Positions 47,885 through 57,361 of a stretch of DNA of 64,000 bases are shown here, in pieces (position 1 is the first letter of the stretch; every line of letters begins with the position of its first letter). Both the position numbers and the translations under genes were made by a program. This DNA comes from Acidovorax defluvii. Its GTDB lineage: Bacteria; Pseudomonadota; Gammaproteobacteria; Burkholderiales; Burkholderiaceae_C. Where the stretch lies: assembly GCA_003268905.1 (NCBI GenBank), contig QLTU01000004.1, positions 62,001-126,000 of the forward strand. The letters run 5' to 3'. The notes under the pieces were generated by a model. That model was given only the letters and a program-made list of their open reading frames with translations. It searched no databases and was not told the DNA's origin.

Positions 47885-48641
47885 CAAGCGACAGGGCCAG
47901 CGCCAGATATTCATGCACTGGCACTTCTTCTGCGCGGCGCTGGGTGTCAAAGGTGCCGGCAAAGCCCCGGCCTTCCAGCCAGCGGCCCAGGGTGTGGCGC
48001 AGCAGTTTGCGGCGCTGGCTGAAAGCCACCTGCACCAGCTCGGACAGCAGTGCCGTGCGCACCGCCGCTGGTGCGGCATGGGGCACCATGCGCACCACGG
48101 CACTGTCCACACGCGGCGGAGGATCAAAGCTCTCGGGTGGCACGAACAGCACGTTCTCCATGGCATAGCGCCACTGCAGCATGACCGAAAGGCGCCCGTA
48201 GTCCGAGGTGGCTGGCGACGCCACCATGCGGTCTATCACCTCTTTTTGCAGCATGAAATGCTGGTCTTCGATCACCTGCACATGCTCGAGCAGGTGGAAC
48301 AGGATGGGCGTGGAGATGTTGTAAGGAAGGTTGCCGACCACCCGGATTTTGGGCACGCCCAGCGTGTGGGCCATTTGCGTGAGATCGACCTTCAGCACGT
48401 CCGACTCGATGACATCGAGCTGCCCGTGCAGCCGCAGCCGAAAGGCCAGGTCGCGGTCGAGCTCAATTACTGTCAGGCGCCCCAGGCGCTCCACCAGCGG
48501 CTGGGTGAGGGCGGCCAGGCCAGGGCCAATTTCCACCATCGGCTGGCCGGGCAGCGGCGCGATGGCGCTCACGATGGATTCGATGATGCCGCCGTCCGCC
48601 AAAAAATGCTGGCCGAAGCGCTTGCGGGCAATGTGTTTCAT
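47871..48641 (-). CDS. rsmA: 16S rRNA (adenine1518-N6/adenine1519-N6)-dimethyltransferase
   Basis: A 256-residue KsgA/RsmA, which dimethylates two adenines in 16S rRNA helix 45. [20 protein letters not shown] is the N-terminal signature and [20 protein letters not shown] the SAM-binding motif [16 protein letters not shown] is motif IV. ATG 48641 ([14 protein letters not shown]) is used; the frame continues upstream into the surA gene. It follows surA by 13 bp in the lptD-surA-rsmA operon. Confidence 0.96.
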   Translation of the reverse strand: MKHIARKRFGQHFLADGGIIESIVSAIAPLPGQPMVEIGPGLAALTQPLVERLGRLTVIELDRDLAFRLRLHGQLDVIESDVLKVDLTQMAHTLGVPKIRVVGNLPYNISTPILFHLLEHVQVIEDQHFMLQKEVIDRMVASPATSDYGRLSVMLQWRYAMENVLFVPPESFDPPPRVDSAVVRMVPHAAPAAVRTALLSELVQVAFSQRRKLLRHTLGRWLEGRGFAGTFDTQRRAEEVPVHEYLALALSLDQKA

Positions 48642-48654
48642 GCAGTGGCCATCT

Positions 48655-50055
48655 TCACTGCGGTGCTTCGCGGTATTCGACGTAGGCCCGGCCCCGCAAC
48701 TCCTGCATCCAGGTGGTGAGGGCTTCCTCGACCTTCTTTTCGCGCACCGTGTCGCGTGCCATGTCCCGCTGCTCACGCTGGGTGAGCTTGGCCTCGCGGC
48801 GCTCGACCAGCTGGATCAGGTGCACGCCAAAACGCGACACCAGGGGCTCGCTGATGTCGCCGGGCTTGAGCGCATTCACGGCCTGCTCGAACTCGGGCAC
48901 GTAGCGGCCCGGATTGGCCCAGCCCAGATCGCCGCCCTGCTTGGCGCTGCCATCCTGTGAGTGCTCGCGCGCCAATTCGGCAAAGTCTGTCTGGCCCGCA
49001 ACGATGCGGCGCCGGTAATCGGCCAGCCGCGCTGCAGCAGCGCTTTCGGTGAGCTGGGGGCCCGTGCGCAGCAGGATGTGGCGCACATGGTTTTGGGTCA
49101 CCAGGGTGGGAATGCCGGTGGTGGACTTGTCGGCCAGCTTGAGCACATGGAAACCCGCCCCGGACCGCACGGGCCCGGCGATGCCGCCCACGGGCAGCTG
49201 CGCCGTGGCACTGACAAACAGTTCGGGGTAGCGGTCGGCCGGGCGCATGCCCAGCAGCCCGCCTGCCGTTTTGGCCTCGGGGGAGTCCGAGAACTCGGCG
49301 GCCACGGCCGCGAAGTCCTCGCCGGCACGCACCTTGTCGGCGGCGCGCTGGGCGCGGGCCTGGCGCTCGGACACCTGGGCAGGGCTGGCGTTCTCGGGCA
49401 CCGCCACCAGAATGTGGCCCAGGTTGATGTCGAGCCGGGAGGCGTCGGCACCCGATTGCTGCTCGCGCAGGTACTGGTCCACGTCCAGATCGCTCACGCG
49501 CACCCGGGACTGCACGTCGCGCTCGCGCAGGCGCTGCAGCAGCAGCTGGTTGCGCAACTCTTCGCGAAAGCGCTCCTTGCTGATGCCGTCGGCGGCCAGC
49601 CGGCGGTGCATCTCGGCGAGGCTCACGTTGTTTTGCTTGGCCACGCTCTCCTCGGCCTGGCCCACGGCAAAGTCGTCCACCTTCATGCCGACTTCGCGGG
49701 CCAGTTGCAGCTGGATTTTTTCCAGGATCAGCCGCTCCAGCACCTCACGCGCCAGCACGTCTGCGGGCGGCAGGGCAGCGCCCTGCTGGGCCATCTGCTG
49801 TGCGATACGCGTTGCCCGGGCCCGCACCTCGTTGTTGGTGACGGGCTCTGAGTTGACCACCGCCACGATGAAATCGGCTTGCCGCAGCGCCGTGCTGGCG
49901 CCAGATGCGGGCAGGGTGAACGAAGGTGCTGCAGGCAACATGCGCGAGAGGCCAGTGCCTGCAGCCCCCGAGGGGCGCAGACCCTGCGCCGCAGCGCCCT
50001 GGGTCAAGAAAGAGGCCAGGCACGCCAGGCCCAAAGCAATTGCACGGTGGTTCAT
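48655..50055 (-). CDS. surA: periplasmic chaperone/peptidyl-prolyl isomerase SurA
   Basis: A 466-residue SurA, which escorts outer-membrane beta-barrel proteins through the periplasm. Signal peptide [20 protein letters not shown], then the SurA N domain ([20 protein letters not shown]), and two parvulin-type PPIase domains recognisable by [20 protein letters not shown] and the repeated pattern [20 protein letters not shown]. It is 9 bp downstream of lptD, whose product is one of its substrates. Confidence 0.96.
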   Translation of the reverse strand: MNHRAIALGLACLASFLTQGAAAQGLRPSGAAGTGLSRMLPAAPSFTLPASGASTALRQADFIVAVVNSEPVTNNEVRARATRIAQQMAQQGAALPPADVLAREVLERLILEKIQLQLAREVGMKVDDFAVGQAEESVAKQNNVSLAEMHRRLAADGISKERFREELRNQLLLQRLRERDVQSRVRVSDLDVDQYLREQQSGADASRLDINLGHILVAVPENASPAQVSERQARAQRAADKVRAGEDFAAVAAEFSDSPEAKTAGGLLGMRPADRYPELFVSATAQLPVGGIAGPVRSGAGFHVLKLADKSTTGIPTLVTQNHVRHILLRTGPQLTESAAAARLADYRRRIVAGQTDFAELAREHSQDGSAKQGGDLGWANPGRYVPEFEQAVNALKPGDISEPLVSRFGVHLIQLVERREAKLTQREQRDMARDTVREKKVEEALTTWMQELRGRAYVEYREAPQ

Positions 50056-50064
50056 GGTGTCAGG

Positions 50065-52485
50065 TCAGTCATAGTTGCTGAAGCGGCTGGGGGTGCTGAC
50101 CTGCTCGCGCAGGTATTGGTAGCGCGGCACATTCCGCCTCAAGGTTTCCAGGGGGCTTGCGCCCAGGCTCAGGCGCGAGAAGCCCACAAATTCGATCTGG
50201 AACAGCAGCCGCGTGTTGGAGGTGGTCACGCTGCTTTGCAGGCGCTCCAGCACCACGCGGCCAATCCAGCAGCAGCTGTCGTATTCAAAGCCCACCACGG
50301 TATCGACGAGCTTGCGGTCCTGCAGGCTGTAGTTCAGGCGGCCCACGGTGTACCAGCGGCCGCTGCCTTTGCCCTGGCCTTGGGCGCGCTCGGGGCCGCG
50401 GTCTGCGCCCTGGCCGCCCCACAAGGCCGCCAGCGGCCACTGCCAGCCCACGTCGATCTGCTCGCTGGTGCCGCGCTGCAGCCGGTAGACCGCGTTCACG
50501 GTGCGGTAGTTGCCCGGGCTGTAGCGCGCACCCACGGTGGAGCGGATGGAGCGCTGCGTCTTGGGGTTGTATTGCACGGTGGAGTCAAAGCCCCACTGCG
50601 GTGTCCAGTTGATGCCCGCCCCCAGCAGCACATCGGACACGCGCTCGCCGACGGGCGTGTTGTCGAGGGTCACGTTCTGGTCGGAGAACCGCAGGCGCTG
50701 GGCGATGCCCAGGCGCAAGGCCTCTGCGCCGGTGTCGGGATTGAGAAAACGCGTGGTCACGCCCAGGGTGAGCAGGTTGTTGTCGGCCAGGCGGTCATTG
50801 CCGACATAGGGGTTCTCGGTGTAGATGGAGCCAAAGTTGAAGTCGGTAGCCCCGGTGTCATACAGCGGCAGGCGGCTCTGGTCGCGAAAGGGCGTGTAGG
50901 TGTAGAACGCGCGGGGCTCCAGCGTCTGCGTGAAGGCGCGCCCCAGCAAACGTGCGTCGCGCTCGAACACCAGCCCGCCGTCCAGGCTGAAGGTGGGCAG
51001 GGCGCGGCTGGCCGAGCGCTCCCCGCTGACCAATGGGTTGTCGAACTGGTATTGCGTGGCGTGCAGCTGCAGCTTGGGGATGACGAAGCCCCCCGGCGCC
51101 AGAAAGGGGCGGCTCAGCTGGGCCTGCACAAAGCTGCGCTGGCCGTCGGCCGGGTTGGGCAGCGCACGGTCCGCCTCGAAGCGAGTGGTGTCGGCCACCA
51201 TGCTGAAATCCAGGCCCCGCCCCAGATCCTGGGGCGTGTAGCGCCACAGCAGCTGGGGCATGAGGTTGTAGGGCGGAATGATGGGCGAAGCCACATCCTG
51301 CAGGGCCTGCCACTTGAGCGTGCGCACCTGGGCCGACATGTTGCCGCCCGCCCACGACGCCGTCGCGTCGCTGGGCAGCAGGCGCTGGCGCAGCGGCAGC
51401 GCGGCGCGCCCGAAGTCGCGCCAGTAGTTGTCGTCACTCACCCGGTTGAGGTTGAGGTTCAGGCCCACACCGCCCATGGGGGTGCTGATCATCCCCTGGT
51501 GCTGCGCCGAATACCCCCAGCGCACGCGGTCGCGCTGGCTGTCGGTGGGCATCAGGCTGGCGTCCACCTGGCCCTGGTAGTTGGTTTCGAGGTAGCGGAA
51601 CTCGCCCCCGACTTCAATGCCCCGCTTGGCCATGATGGCGCCGCGCAGCGTGGCGTCCCGGTTGGGGGCGATGTTCCAGTAGTAGGGCTGGATGTATTCG
51701 AGGCCATTGCGGCTGTCCAGGCCCACCGTGGGCGGCAGCAACCCGGACTTGCGCTTGTCCGACAGCGGAAACGTGATGTGCGGGATGGGCAGCACCGACA
51801 CGCCCTTGAACTCCAGCACGGCACCTTCGGCAGTGCCTACTTCTTCGACGTTGTCCAGGCGGATGGACTGGGCGCGCAGCACCCAGTCGGGTTCCCAGCT
51901 GGCGGAGTCGTCGCGCTGGCAGGTGGTGTAGGTGGCGTTGTGCACCACGGCGCGGTCGCGGTCCAGAAAATCCACCCGCGTGGCATCGCCATGGGCACCG
52001 GTCTGCAGGAAGCGGTAACGCGCGTCGCTGAAAAACCCCTTGAACGCATCCACATGCAGCGCCAGCTCCGAGCCGTCATAGGTGTTGCCGGCCCGGTTGA
52101 TGTGCACCTGCCCCTGCGCCTGGGCCAGATCGTCGGGCACGGTGTACTCCAGCCGATCGGCACGGATCACGGTATCCCCGCGGCGCAGTTCGGCATTGCC
52201 GTCGATCACCGCCTTCACATCGGGCTGGCCGGTGATGCGGTCTCCCGACACAAACACCGGCAGCTGTGGGCGCACCTCTGCCGGCAGGGTCTCTTGCAGT
52301 TGCGGGCTGCGGCGCAGTGCGGGCGGAGCATCCCACGCGCTCTGTGCATCGGCCTGCGCGAGCGCAACCAGCGGCACGCCGCACCACGCCAGCGCCACGG
52401 CATACGCCAGAGGGTGCAACCCCGGCCGACGGGCGCGCGCAGCGGCTTGCGGCAACGGCCGGGAAAGGGGGTGAGATTTCTGCAC
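50065..52485 (-). CDS. lptD: LPS-assembly outer-membrane protein LptD
   Basis: An outer-membrane translocon of about 806 residues that inserts LPS at the cell surface with LptE. An N-terminal export signal (LAYAVALAWCGVPLVALA) precedes the OstA-like periplasmic domain (ITGQPDVKAVIDGNAELRRG, ADRLEYTVPDDLAQAQGQVH). The long beta-barrel follows, with Cys residues in TTCQRDDSASWEPDW and YDSCCWIGRVVLERL that may form the inter-domain disulfides. The start is unclear: GTG 52485 (QKSHPLSRPL) is used, TTG 52518 is the longest option. First gene of the lptD-surA-rsmA operon. Confidence 0.95.
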   Translation of the reverse strand: MQKSHPLSRPLPQAAARARRPGLHPLAYAVALAWCGVPLVALAQADAQSAWDAPPALRRSPQLQETLPAEVRPQLPVFVSGDRITGQPDVKAVIDGNAELRRGDTVIRADRLEYTVPDDLAQAQGQVHINRAGNTYDGSELALHVDAFKGFFSDARYRFLQTGAHGDATRVDFLDRDRAVVHNATYTTCQRDDSASWEPDWVLRAQSIRLDNVEEVGTAEGAVLEFKGVSVLPIPHITFPLSDKRKSGLLPPTVGLDSRNGLEYIQPYYWNIAPNRDATLRGAIMAKRGIEVGGEFRYLETNYQGQVDASLMPTDSQRDRVRWGYSAQHQGMISTPMGGVGLNLNLNRVSDDNYWRDFGRAALPLRQRLLPSDATASWAGGNMSAQVRTLKWQALQDVASPIIPPYNLMPQLLWRYTPQDLGRGLDFSMVADTTRFEADRALPNPADGQRSFVQAQLSRPFLAPGGFVIPKLQLHATQYQFDNPLVSGERSASRALPTFSLDGGLVFERDARLLGRAFTQTLEPRAFYTYTPFRDQSRLPLYDTGATDFNFGSIYTENPYVGNDRLADNNLLTLGVTTRFLNPDTGAEALRLGIAQRLRFSDQNVTLDNTPVGERVSDVLLGAGINWTPQWGFDSTVQYNPKTQRSIRSTVGARYSPGNYRTVNAVYRLQRGTSEQIDVGWQWPLAALWGGQGADRGPERAQGQGKGSGRWYTVGRLNYSLQDRKLVDTVVGFEYDSCCWIGRVVLERLQSSVTTSNTRLLFQIEFVGFSRLSLGASPLETLRRNVPRYQYLREQVSTPSRFSNYD

Positions 52486-52581
52486 GAAAGGGGGCTGGCA
52501 GCGGGGCACGTCGGGCAATATGGACAGGGCTTTGGAAACGGCCCGCGCCAGGCAGGGCGGGTTTGTAAAATGGGATTATCC

Positions 52582-53964
52582 ATGAGCCACCCCTCCTCCC
52601 CCCCAACGCCCCTTGCCGCGGCATCGCCCGCCCCCGCCAGCCCCGTCAGCTGGCCCGATGCGGCCCGGCAAGCCGCGTTCGAACAATGGCTCGCGCCGCT
52701 GGTGCAAAGCCACCAGCTGCTGCCCGCCAGCCTGCGCCCGGCCTCGGCCGACGCCAGCTTTCGCCGCTACCTGCGCATCGACAGCGCGGCGGGCGCCAGC
52801 TGCATCGTGATGGATGCGCCGCCCGACAAGGAAAACTGCCGCCCCTTTGTGCAGGTGCAAGCGCTGATGGCAGCTGCCGGCCTGAACGTGCCACACATCC
52901 TGGCCTGGGACGAACCCGGCGGCTTCATGCTGCTGAGCGATCTGGGCAGCACCACGCTGATCGAGTTGCTCACCCCCGAAGCCCCCCAGGCCGCGCTGGG
53001 CTGGTATCTGCAGGCCACCGATGTGCTGCTCGATTGGCAAAAGGCCTCGAAGCCGGGCGTCCTGCCCGCCTATGACGAAGCCCTGCTGCGCCGCGAACTG
53101 GCGCTGTTCCCTGACTGGTATCTGGGCCAGCACCGCGGCATCACGCTGGATGACAAACAGCAGGCCACGCTGGCCAGCGCCTTCGATGCCATCGTGGCCC
53201 ACAACCTGGCGGCTCCCAGCGTGTTCGTCCACCGCGATTTCATGACGCGGAACCTGATGGCCCCCACGCTCCCCGCTGCGCGTGGTTCGCTGCCCCCCGG
53301 GGGGGCGCTCGCCGCCTTGGGGCGGCCCGGCGGCGGCTCGGTGATGGCCCCCACGGTCGGCACTGGCGTGTCCTCCCTGCCCCCCGGGGGGGCGCTCGCC
53401 GCCTTGGGGCGGCCCGGCGGCGGCTCGGTGATGGCCCCCACGGTCGGCACTGGCGTGTCCTCCCTGCCCCCCGGGGGGGCGCTCGCCGCCTTGGGGCGGC
53501 CCGGCGGCGGCTCGGATGGCGCTGCCGATGCGCCCCTGGGCGTGCTGGACTTCCAGGACGCCGTTTACGGCCCCATCACCTACGACATCGCCAGCCTGCT
53601 GCGCGACGCCTTCATCAGCTGGGAAGAAGAATTCATCATCGACGTGACCGTGCGCTACTGGGAAAAGGCGCGCAAAGCCGGCCTGCTGGGCGCGCACAGC
53701 GCCAGCGGCTGGGGCGACGACTTTGGCGAGTTTTACCGCGCCGTCGAATGGATGGGGCTGCAGCGCCACCTCAAGGTGGCCGGCATCTTTGCCCGCCTCA
53801 CGCTGCGCGACGGCAAGCCCAAATACCTGGCCGATGCGCCGCGCTTCATGGGCTACATCCGCGCCACGGCCCACCGCTATCGGCAGCTCGGGCCGCTGCT
53901 CAAGATGCTGGACCAGATCGAAGGCACCGAACCCGTCACGGGTTTTGCCTATGGCCGCATGTAG
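52582..53964 (+). CDS. amgK: AmgK-type sugar kinase with a tandem-repeat insertion in its active-site loop
   Basis: A 460-residue aminoglycoside-phosphotransferase-fold kinase of the AmgK type, which phosphorylates N-acetylmuramate at the anomeric position for peptidoglycan recycling. SFRRYLRIDSAAGASCIVMD and MLLSDLGSTTLIELL match the N-lobe. The catalytic loop is FVHRDFMTRNLM and the Mg-binding motif VLDFQDAVYGPITYDIASLL. Between them is a low-complexity insert of about 85 residues encoded by a GC-rich repeat present three times with an 87-bp period. Normal AmgK has only a few residues there. ATG 52582 (MSHPSSPP) is used; ATG 52570 is in frame. The usual partner gene murU is not next to it. 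Confidence 0.88.
   Translation: MSHPSSPPTPLAAASPAPASPVSWPDAARQAAFEQWLAPLVQSHQLLPASLRPASADASFRRYLRIDSAAGASCIVMDAPPDKENCRPFVQVQALMAAAGLNVPHILAWDEPGGFMLLSDLGSTTLIELLTPEAPQAALGWYLQATDVLLDWQKASKPGVLPAYDEALLRRELALFPDWYLGQHRGITLDDKQQATLASAFDAIVAHNLAAPSVFVHRDFMTRNLMAPTLPAARGSLPPGGALAALGRPGGGSVMAPTVGTGVSSLPPGGALAALGRPGGGSVMAPTVGTGVSSLPPGGALAALGRPGGGSDGAADAPLGVLDFQDAVYGPITYDIASLLRDAFISWEEEFIIDVTVRYWEKARKAGLLGAHSASGWGDDFGEFYRAVEWMGLQRHLKVAGIFARLTLRDGKPKYLADAPRFMGYIRATAHRYRQLGPLLKMLDQIEGTEPVTGFAYGRM
53290..53514. repeat. tandem GC-rich repeat (87-bp period) inside amgK
   Basis: Units begin CTGCCCCCCGGGGGGGCGCT at 53290, 53377 and 53464 (third partial). 87 bp is 29 codons, so the frame is kept. Upstream bases 53262-53289 look like a diverged flank of the same unit. 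Confidence 0.9.
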
Positions 53965-53993
53965 AAGCTGAAATCGATCCCATCGCTCAATAT

Positions 53994-54055
53994 TGAGTCA
54001 AAACAGCCATTGGCCCTTATAAATAAAGCGCTAATAGCTATATTAAAGATAGCAA
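53994..54055. repeat. interspersed palindromic repeat, copy K
   Basis: TCAAAACAGCCATTGGCCCT, ATAAAGCGCTAATAGCTATA, TTAAAGATAGC, ending right at the rsmE ATG. Confidence 0.75.
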
Positions 54056-54796
54056 ATGCCCCGTTTCCATTGCCCGGCGCCCCTGGCCACAGGGGCCGAG
54101 ATTGATCTGCCCCCCGGCGCCGCGCGCCATGTGCAGGTGCTGCGCCTGCAGCCGGGTGACGGCATCACGCTGTTCCATGGCGGCCAGGATGCCGACAGCC
54201 CCGGGGGCGAGTTCGATGCCACCGTGCTGCGCATGGGCCGCAGCGATGTGCGCGTGCAGGTGGGCGCCCACCACGCCATCGAGCGCGAAGCCCCGCGCGC
54301 CGTGCACCTGCTGGCGGGCATCACCGCCAACGAGCGCATGGACTGGCTGGTAGAAAAAGCCACCGAGCTGGGTGTGGCCAGCATCACGCCGCTGGTGGCC
54401 GAGCGCAGCGTGCTCAAGCTCAAGGGCGAGCGTGCCGAGAAAAAACTGGCCCACTGGCAGGCCGTGGCCGTGGCAGCGTGCGAGCAGTGCGGGCGCAACC
54501 GCGTGCCCGTGGTGCATGACGCGGTGGACCTGGCCGGCTGGGTGCGCGCCCAAGCCCCATTGCAAGCACAGGGCACACGGCTGCTGCTGTCACTGCGCAC
54601 CGGCACACAAGCGCTGCGCATGGCGGCGGCGGGTGGCGGCGGGCTGATTTTTCTTTCGGGCCCCGAGGGCGGGCTGAGCAGCACCGAGGAAGACCTGGCC
54701 CTTGCGCACGGTTTTGCACCCGTCACCCTGGGGCCCCGCGTGCTGCGCGCCGAGACCGCGCCGCTGGCCGCTCTGGCGGCGCTCACGCTGCAATAG
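54056..54796 (+). CDS. rsmE: 16S rRNA (uracil1498-N3)-methyltransferase
   Basis: A 246-residue SPOUT-class methyltransferase acting on U1498 of 16S rRNA. The N-terminal PUA-like part (ARHVQVLRLQPGDGITLFHG) precedes the knotted domain: KATELGVASITPLVAERSVL, ACEQCGRNRVPVVHDA, LIFLSGPEGGLSSTEEDL and LGPRVLRAETAPLAALAAL. The ATG abuts repeat copy K, so leader sequence is repeat-derived. Confidence 0.95.
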   Translation: MPRFHCPAPLATGAEIDLPPGAARHVQVLRLQPGDGITLFHGGQDADSPGGEFDATVLRMGRSDVRVQVGAHHAIEREAPRAVHLLAGITANERMDWLVEKATELGVASITPLVAERSVLKLKGERAEKKLAHWQAVAVAACEQCGRNRVPVVHDAVDLAGWVRAQAPLQAQGTRLLLSLRTGTQALRMAAAGGGGLIFLSGPEGGLSSTEEDLALAHGFAPVTLGPRVLRAETAPLAALAALTLQ

Positions 54797-54819
54797 CTGC
54801 CGCAGCCGCGCCGCGCGCG

Positions 54820-55137
54820 CTACATGCCGTAGTCGCGCTCCACGCGGGCAATGCGCGTCTTGAAGCCTGCGTACCACTGCGCCCGGCCCAGGCGCTGGGC
54901 GTCCTGGTGCTCGGCATTCGCTTTCCAGGCGGCGATGGAGGCGAGGTCCGCCCAGTACGACACCGTGATGCCCAGGCCCTCGCGCGCCGACTCCACGCCC
55001 AGAAAGCCGGGTTGCTGCGCGGCCAGCTCCACCATGCGCTCGGCCATGGCGCCATAACCCTGGTCGCCCTCGGTGCGCAGGCTGGTGAAAATCACCGCGT
55101 AATACGGCGGCGCGGGGGTGTGGGCGAAGCCGTCCAT
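54820..55137 (-). CDS. antibiotic-biosynthesis-monooxygenase-like small protein
   Basis: A 105-residue protein of the dimeric alpha-beta barrel (ABM) type. The core AVIFTSLRTEGDQGYGAMAE, QPGFLGVESAREGLGITVSY and WKANAEHQDAQRLGRAQWYA matches this group. It is probably a cytoplasmic oxygenase-like or binding protein; substrate unknown. ATG 55137 (MDGFAHTPAPPYYAV) is used; GTG 55158 is an alternative. It follows the DUF3617 gene on the same strand within 25 bp. Confidence 0.85.
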   Translation of the reverse strand: MDGFAHTPAPPYYAVIFTSLRTEGDQGYGAMAERMVELAAQQPGFLGVESAREGLGITVSYWADLASIAAWKANAEHQDAQRLGRAQWYAGFKTRIARVERDYGM

Positions 55138-55162
55138 CTCAGCGCCCAGTTCAGCGCCCACC

Positions 55163-55726
55163 TCATCGTCCCATCGGCACGGGCTTGATCGCGCCGCAGT
55201 TGTCCGACAGCCATTTGCCGGACTGCGCCATGTCAATCTGCTCGGGCTTGCCCTCGTTTTCGGTCTTGATCTTGAATTGACCCGTGTAGGCCGTGGGGCC
55301 CTGCATGCTGACCGTGCCCTCGCCACTGGACGGCGGCTGGCCCTGGCCGCCCTTGCAGCTGAAGGCGACTTTCATGGTGGTGGCGTTGATGCGCTGCACC
55401 TTCTGCGTGCAACCCTCCTGCTGTGGAACGGTGTCCCTGTCGGCCTGCTCCTGGGTGACGCAGACCTTCACCGTCTGGCCCTTGGGCCCCATGCCCACGC
55501 CCTGCTGGGCCATCATCTGTTCCATCTGCTTGCGCTGCGCGGGCGGCATGCTGGCCAGGGACTTCTGCATCTCGGCCATGGCGGCTTCCATCTGCCCACT
55601 CTGGCTTTTCATCGCCATGCTGTGTTCCCACAGCCCGGGGCGCATTTTTTGCGGCTGGGCGTGGGCCAGGCCCATGGCGCTGGGCAGCAGCACGGCAGTG
55701 GTGACGGCGATGGCAAATAGGTGCAT
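55163..55726 (-). CDS. DUF3617 periplasmic protein
   Basis: A 187-residue exported protein. A signal peptide (LFAIAVTTAVLLPSAMGLAHA) is followed by the DUF3617 pattern: MRPGLWEHSMAMKSQSG near the N-terminus, TVKVCVTQEQADRD, and KVAFSCKGGQGQPP. A helical Met/Gln-rich stretch (about residues 40-80) is an unusual addition. Cys residues are spaced as in DUF3617 members. Function unknown. Start ATG 55726. Confidence 0.85.
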   Translation of the reverse strand: MHLFAIAVTTAVLLPSAMGLAHAQPQKMRPGLWEHSMAMKSQSGQMEAAMAEMQKSLASMPPAQRKQMEQMMAQQGVGMGPKGQTVKVCVTQEQADRDTVPQQEGCTQKVQRINATTMKVAFSCKGGQGQPPSSGEGTVSMQGPTAYTGQFKIKTENEGKPEQIDMAQSGKWLSDNCGAIKPVPMGR

Positions 55727-55848
55727 GGCAAGGCTCTCCGGGCGGGTTGGCGAAAAACCGACAGTATCCCCAAGCTGAGCAGGGCTGCCAAGGGCCCGTG
55801 CGCGGGCGCGCAGCGGTTGCAGCAACCGGATGCGCAGGTGTGCGGCGC

Positions 55849-57147
55849 TCAGGCGCTCAGGTGGGGCGGCGCACGCAGTTGCTCGGGCGTGGTGAACCAT
55901 GCGGCCGAAGCGCCCAGGCCCGCACGCGCCTGGGCCAGCTCGTGCCGCGCCACGGTGCGCAGGTGCACCTCGTCGGGCCCGTCCATCAGGCGCAGGGCGC
56001 GGCCCCAGGTCCACAAGGCGGCCAGCGGCGTGTCGGGCGACAGGCCCATGGCGCCAAAGATCTGCATGGCGCGGTCCACCACGCGCTGCTGCAGGCGCGC
56101 GGCCACCACCTTGATGGCGGCGACCTGGGCACGCACCTGCCGGGCATCTGCCCCATCGGCTGATGCGCCCTGGTCCAGCAACCAGGCCGCCTGCAACACC
56201 AGCAGGCGCGCCTGGTCGATCTCGATGCGCGACTCGGCAATCCACTCCTGCACGTTGGCCTGATCGGCCAGCGGCTTGCCAAACGCCGTGCGCTCCAGCG
56301 CGCGCTCGGTGGCCAGTTGCAGCGCCAGCTCGCACTGGCCGATGGTGCGCATGCAGTGGTGCACCCGCCCCGGCCCCAGGCGTGCCTGCGCCATCGCAAA
56401 GCCTGCGCCCCAGTCGCCCAGCAGGTGGCCGGCGGGCACGCGCACGCCCTGCAGCAAGATCTCGCAATGTCCCTCGGGCGCATGCTGGTGCAGCACGCTG
56501 ATGTTGCGCACGATCTGCACGCCCGGCGCATCCACGGGCACCAGCACCATGCTGTGGCGGTGGTGGCTGTCGGCCCCATCCGCATCGGCGTTGCGGCACA
56601 GCACGATGAGCAGCCGGCAATGCGGGTGCGCCGCGCCGGTGATGAACCACTTGCGGCCACTGATCACCAGGTCGTCACCATCACGCCGCACCGTGGTCTG
56701 CAGGTTGGTCGGGTCGGACGAGGCCACGTCCGGCTCGCTCATGGCAAAGGCCGAGCGCATGCGCCCCTCCAGCAGCGGCGCGAGCCATGCGGTGCGCTGT
56801 GCGGGCGTGGCAAAGCGGTGTAGCAGCTCGATGTTGCCGGTGTCGGGCGCGTGGCAGTTGAACACCTCTGCCGCCCAGGGCAGCCGTCCCATTGCCTCGG
56901 CCAGCGGCGCGTAGTCGAGATTGTTCAGGCGCGTGCCCGGTTCGTCGCGCTGCAGCGTGGGCAAAAACAGGTTCCACAGTCCTTCCTCGCGCGCCAGGGC
57001 CTTGAGGTCTTGCAGAAACGGCGGCGGGTAGTCGCCCGCCTGCACCGCTGCGTGCCAGGCCGCGTTGTAGGGCAGCAGGTAGCGGTCCATGAACGCCAAG
57101 AGGCGCTCACGCAGTTGCCGGGCCAGGGGAGAAGGTGCGAAGTCCAT
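55849..57147 (-). CDS. acyl-CoA dehydrogenase family protein
   Basis: A 432-residue FAD-dependent acyl-CoA dehydrogenase. The order is N-terminal helical domain (LRERLLAFMDRYLLPYNAAW), middle beta domain with the signature FAMSEPDVASSDPTNLQTTV, then C-terminal helices with GLGPGRVHHCMRTIG-like LGPGRVHHCMRTIGQCELAL and FGAMGLSPDTPLAALW. The length fits long-chain-type bacterial members rather than the short FadE-like ones. ATG 57147 (MDFAPSPLARQLRERL) is used. Substrate unknown; no operon partner. Confidence 0.9.
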   Translation of the reverse strand: MDFAPSPLARQLRERLLAFMDRYLLPYNAAWHAAVQAGDYPPPFLQDLKALAREEGLWNLFLPTLQRDEPGTRLNNLDYAPLAEAMGRLPWAAEVFNCHAPDTGNIELLHRFATPAQRTAWLAPLLEGRMRSAFAMSEPDVASSDPTNLQTTVRRDGDDLVISGRKWFITGAAHPHCRLLIVLCRNADADGADSHHRHSMVLVPVDAPGVQIVRNISVLHQHAPEGHCEILLQGVRVPAGHLLGDWGAGFAMAQARLGPGRVHHCMRTIGQCELALQLATERALERTAFGKPLADQANVQEWIAESRIEIDQARLLVLQAAWLLDQGASADGADARQVRAQVAAIKVVAARLQQRVVDRAMQIFGAMGLSPDTPLAALWTWGRALRLMDGPDEVHLRTVARHELAQARAGLGASAAWFTTPEQLRAPPHLSA

Positions 57148-57279
57148 GCAGGCATTGTGAAAACCCGCGCGGCCCGTGTCACAACGCAGGCGACATGGGG
57201 CTTGATGCACGTCACGGTTTCACGCTGGAAACGGCTGCGAAAAGGGCCCAGAAACAGGCTTCGCTCAAACCGCTTCGCT

Positions 57280-57335
57280 TTTCATAGCTGTCAGCGCACA
57301 TCGGACAAGCGCCAGAGGCCTTTTTGACTCAAACT
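57280..57335. repeat. interspersed repeat, copy L
   Basis: TTCATAGCTGTCAGCGCAC, GACAAGCGCCAGAGGCCTTT. Confidence 0.65.
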
Positions 57336-57361
57336 GCCGCGCACGCAGGTACCATGCCCCG

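Noticed and set aside
49879-52569. Long plus-strand open frame opposite lptD and surA, running into amgK
   Set aside because: It is a GC-rich antisense shadow of lptD and surA. Only the part from 52582 has AmgK motifs.
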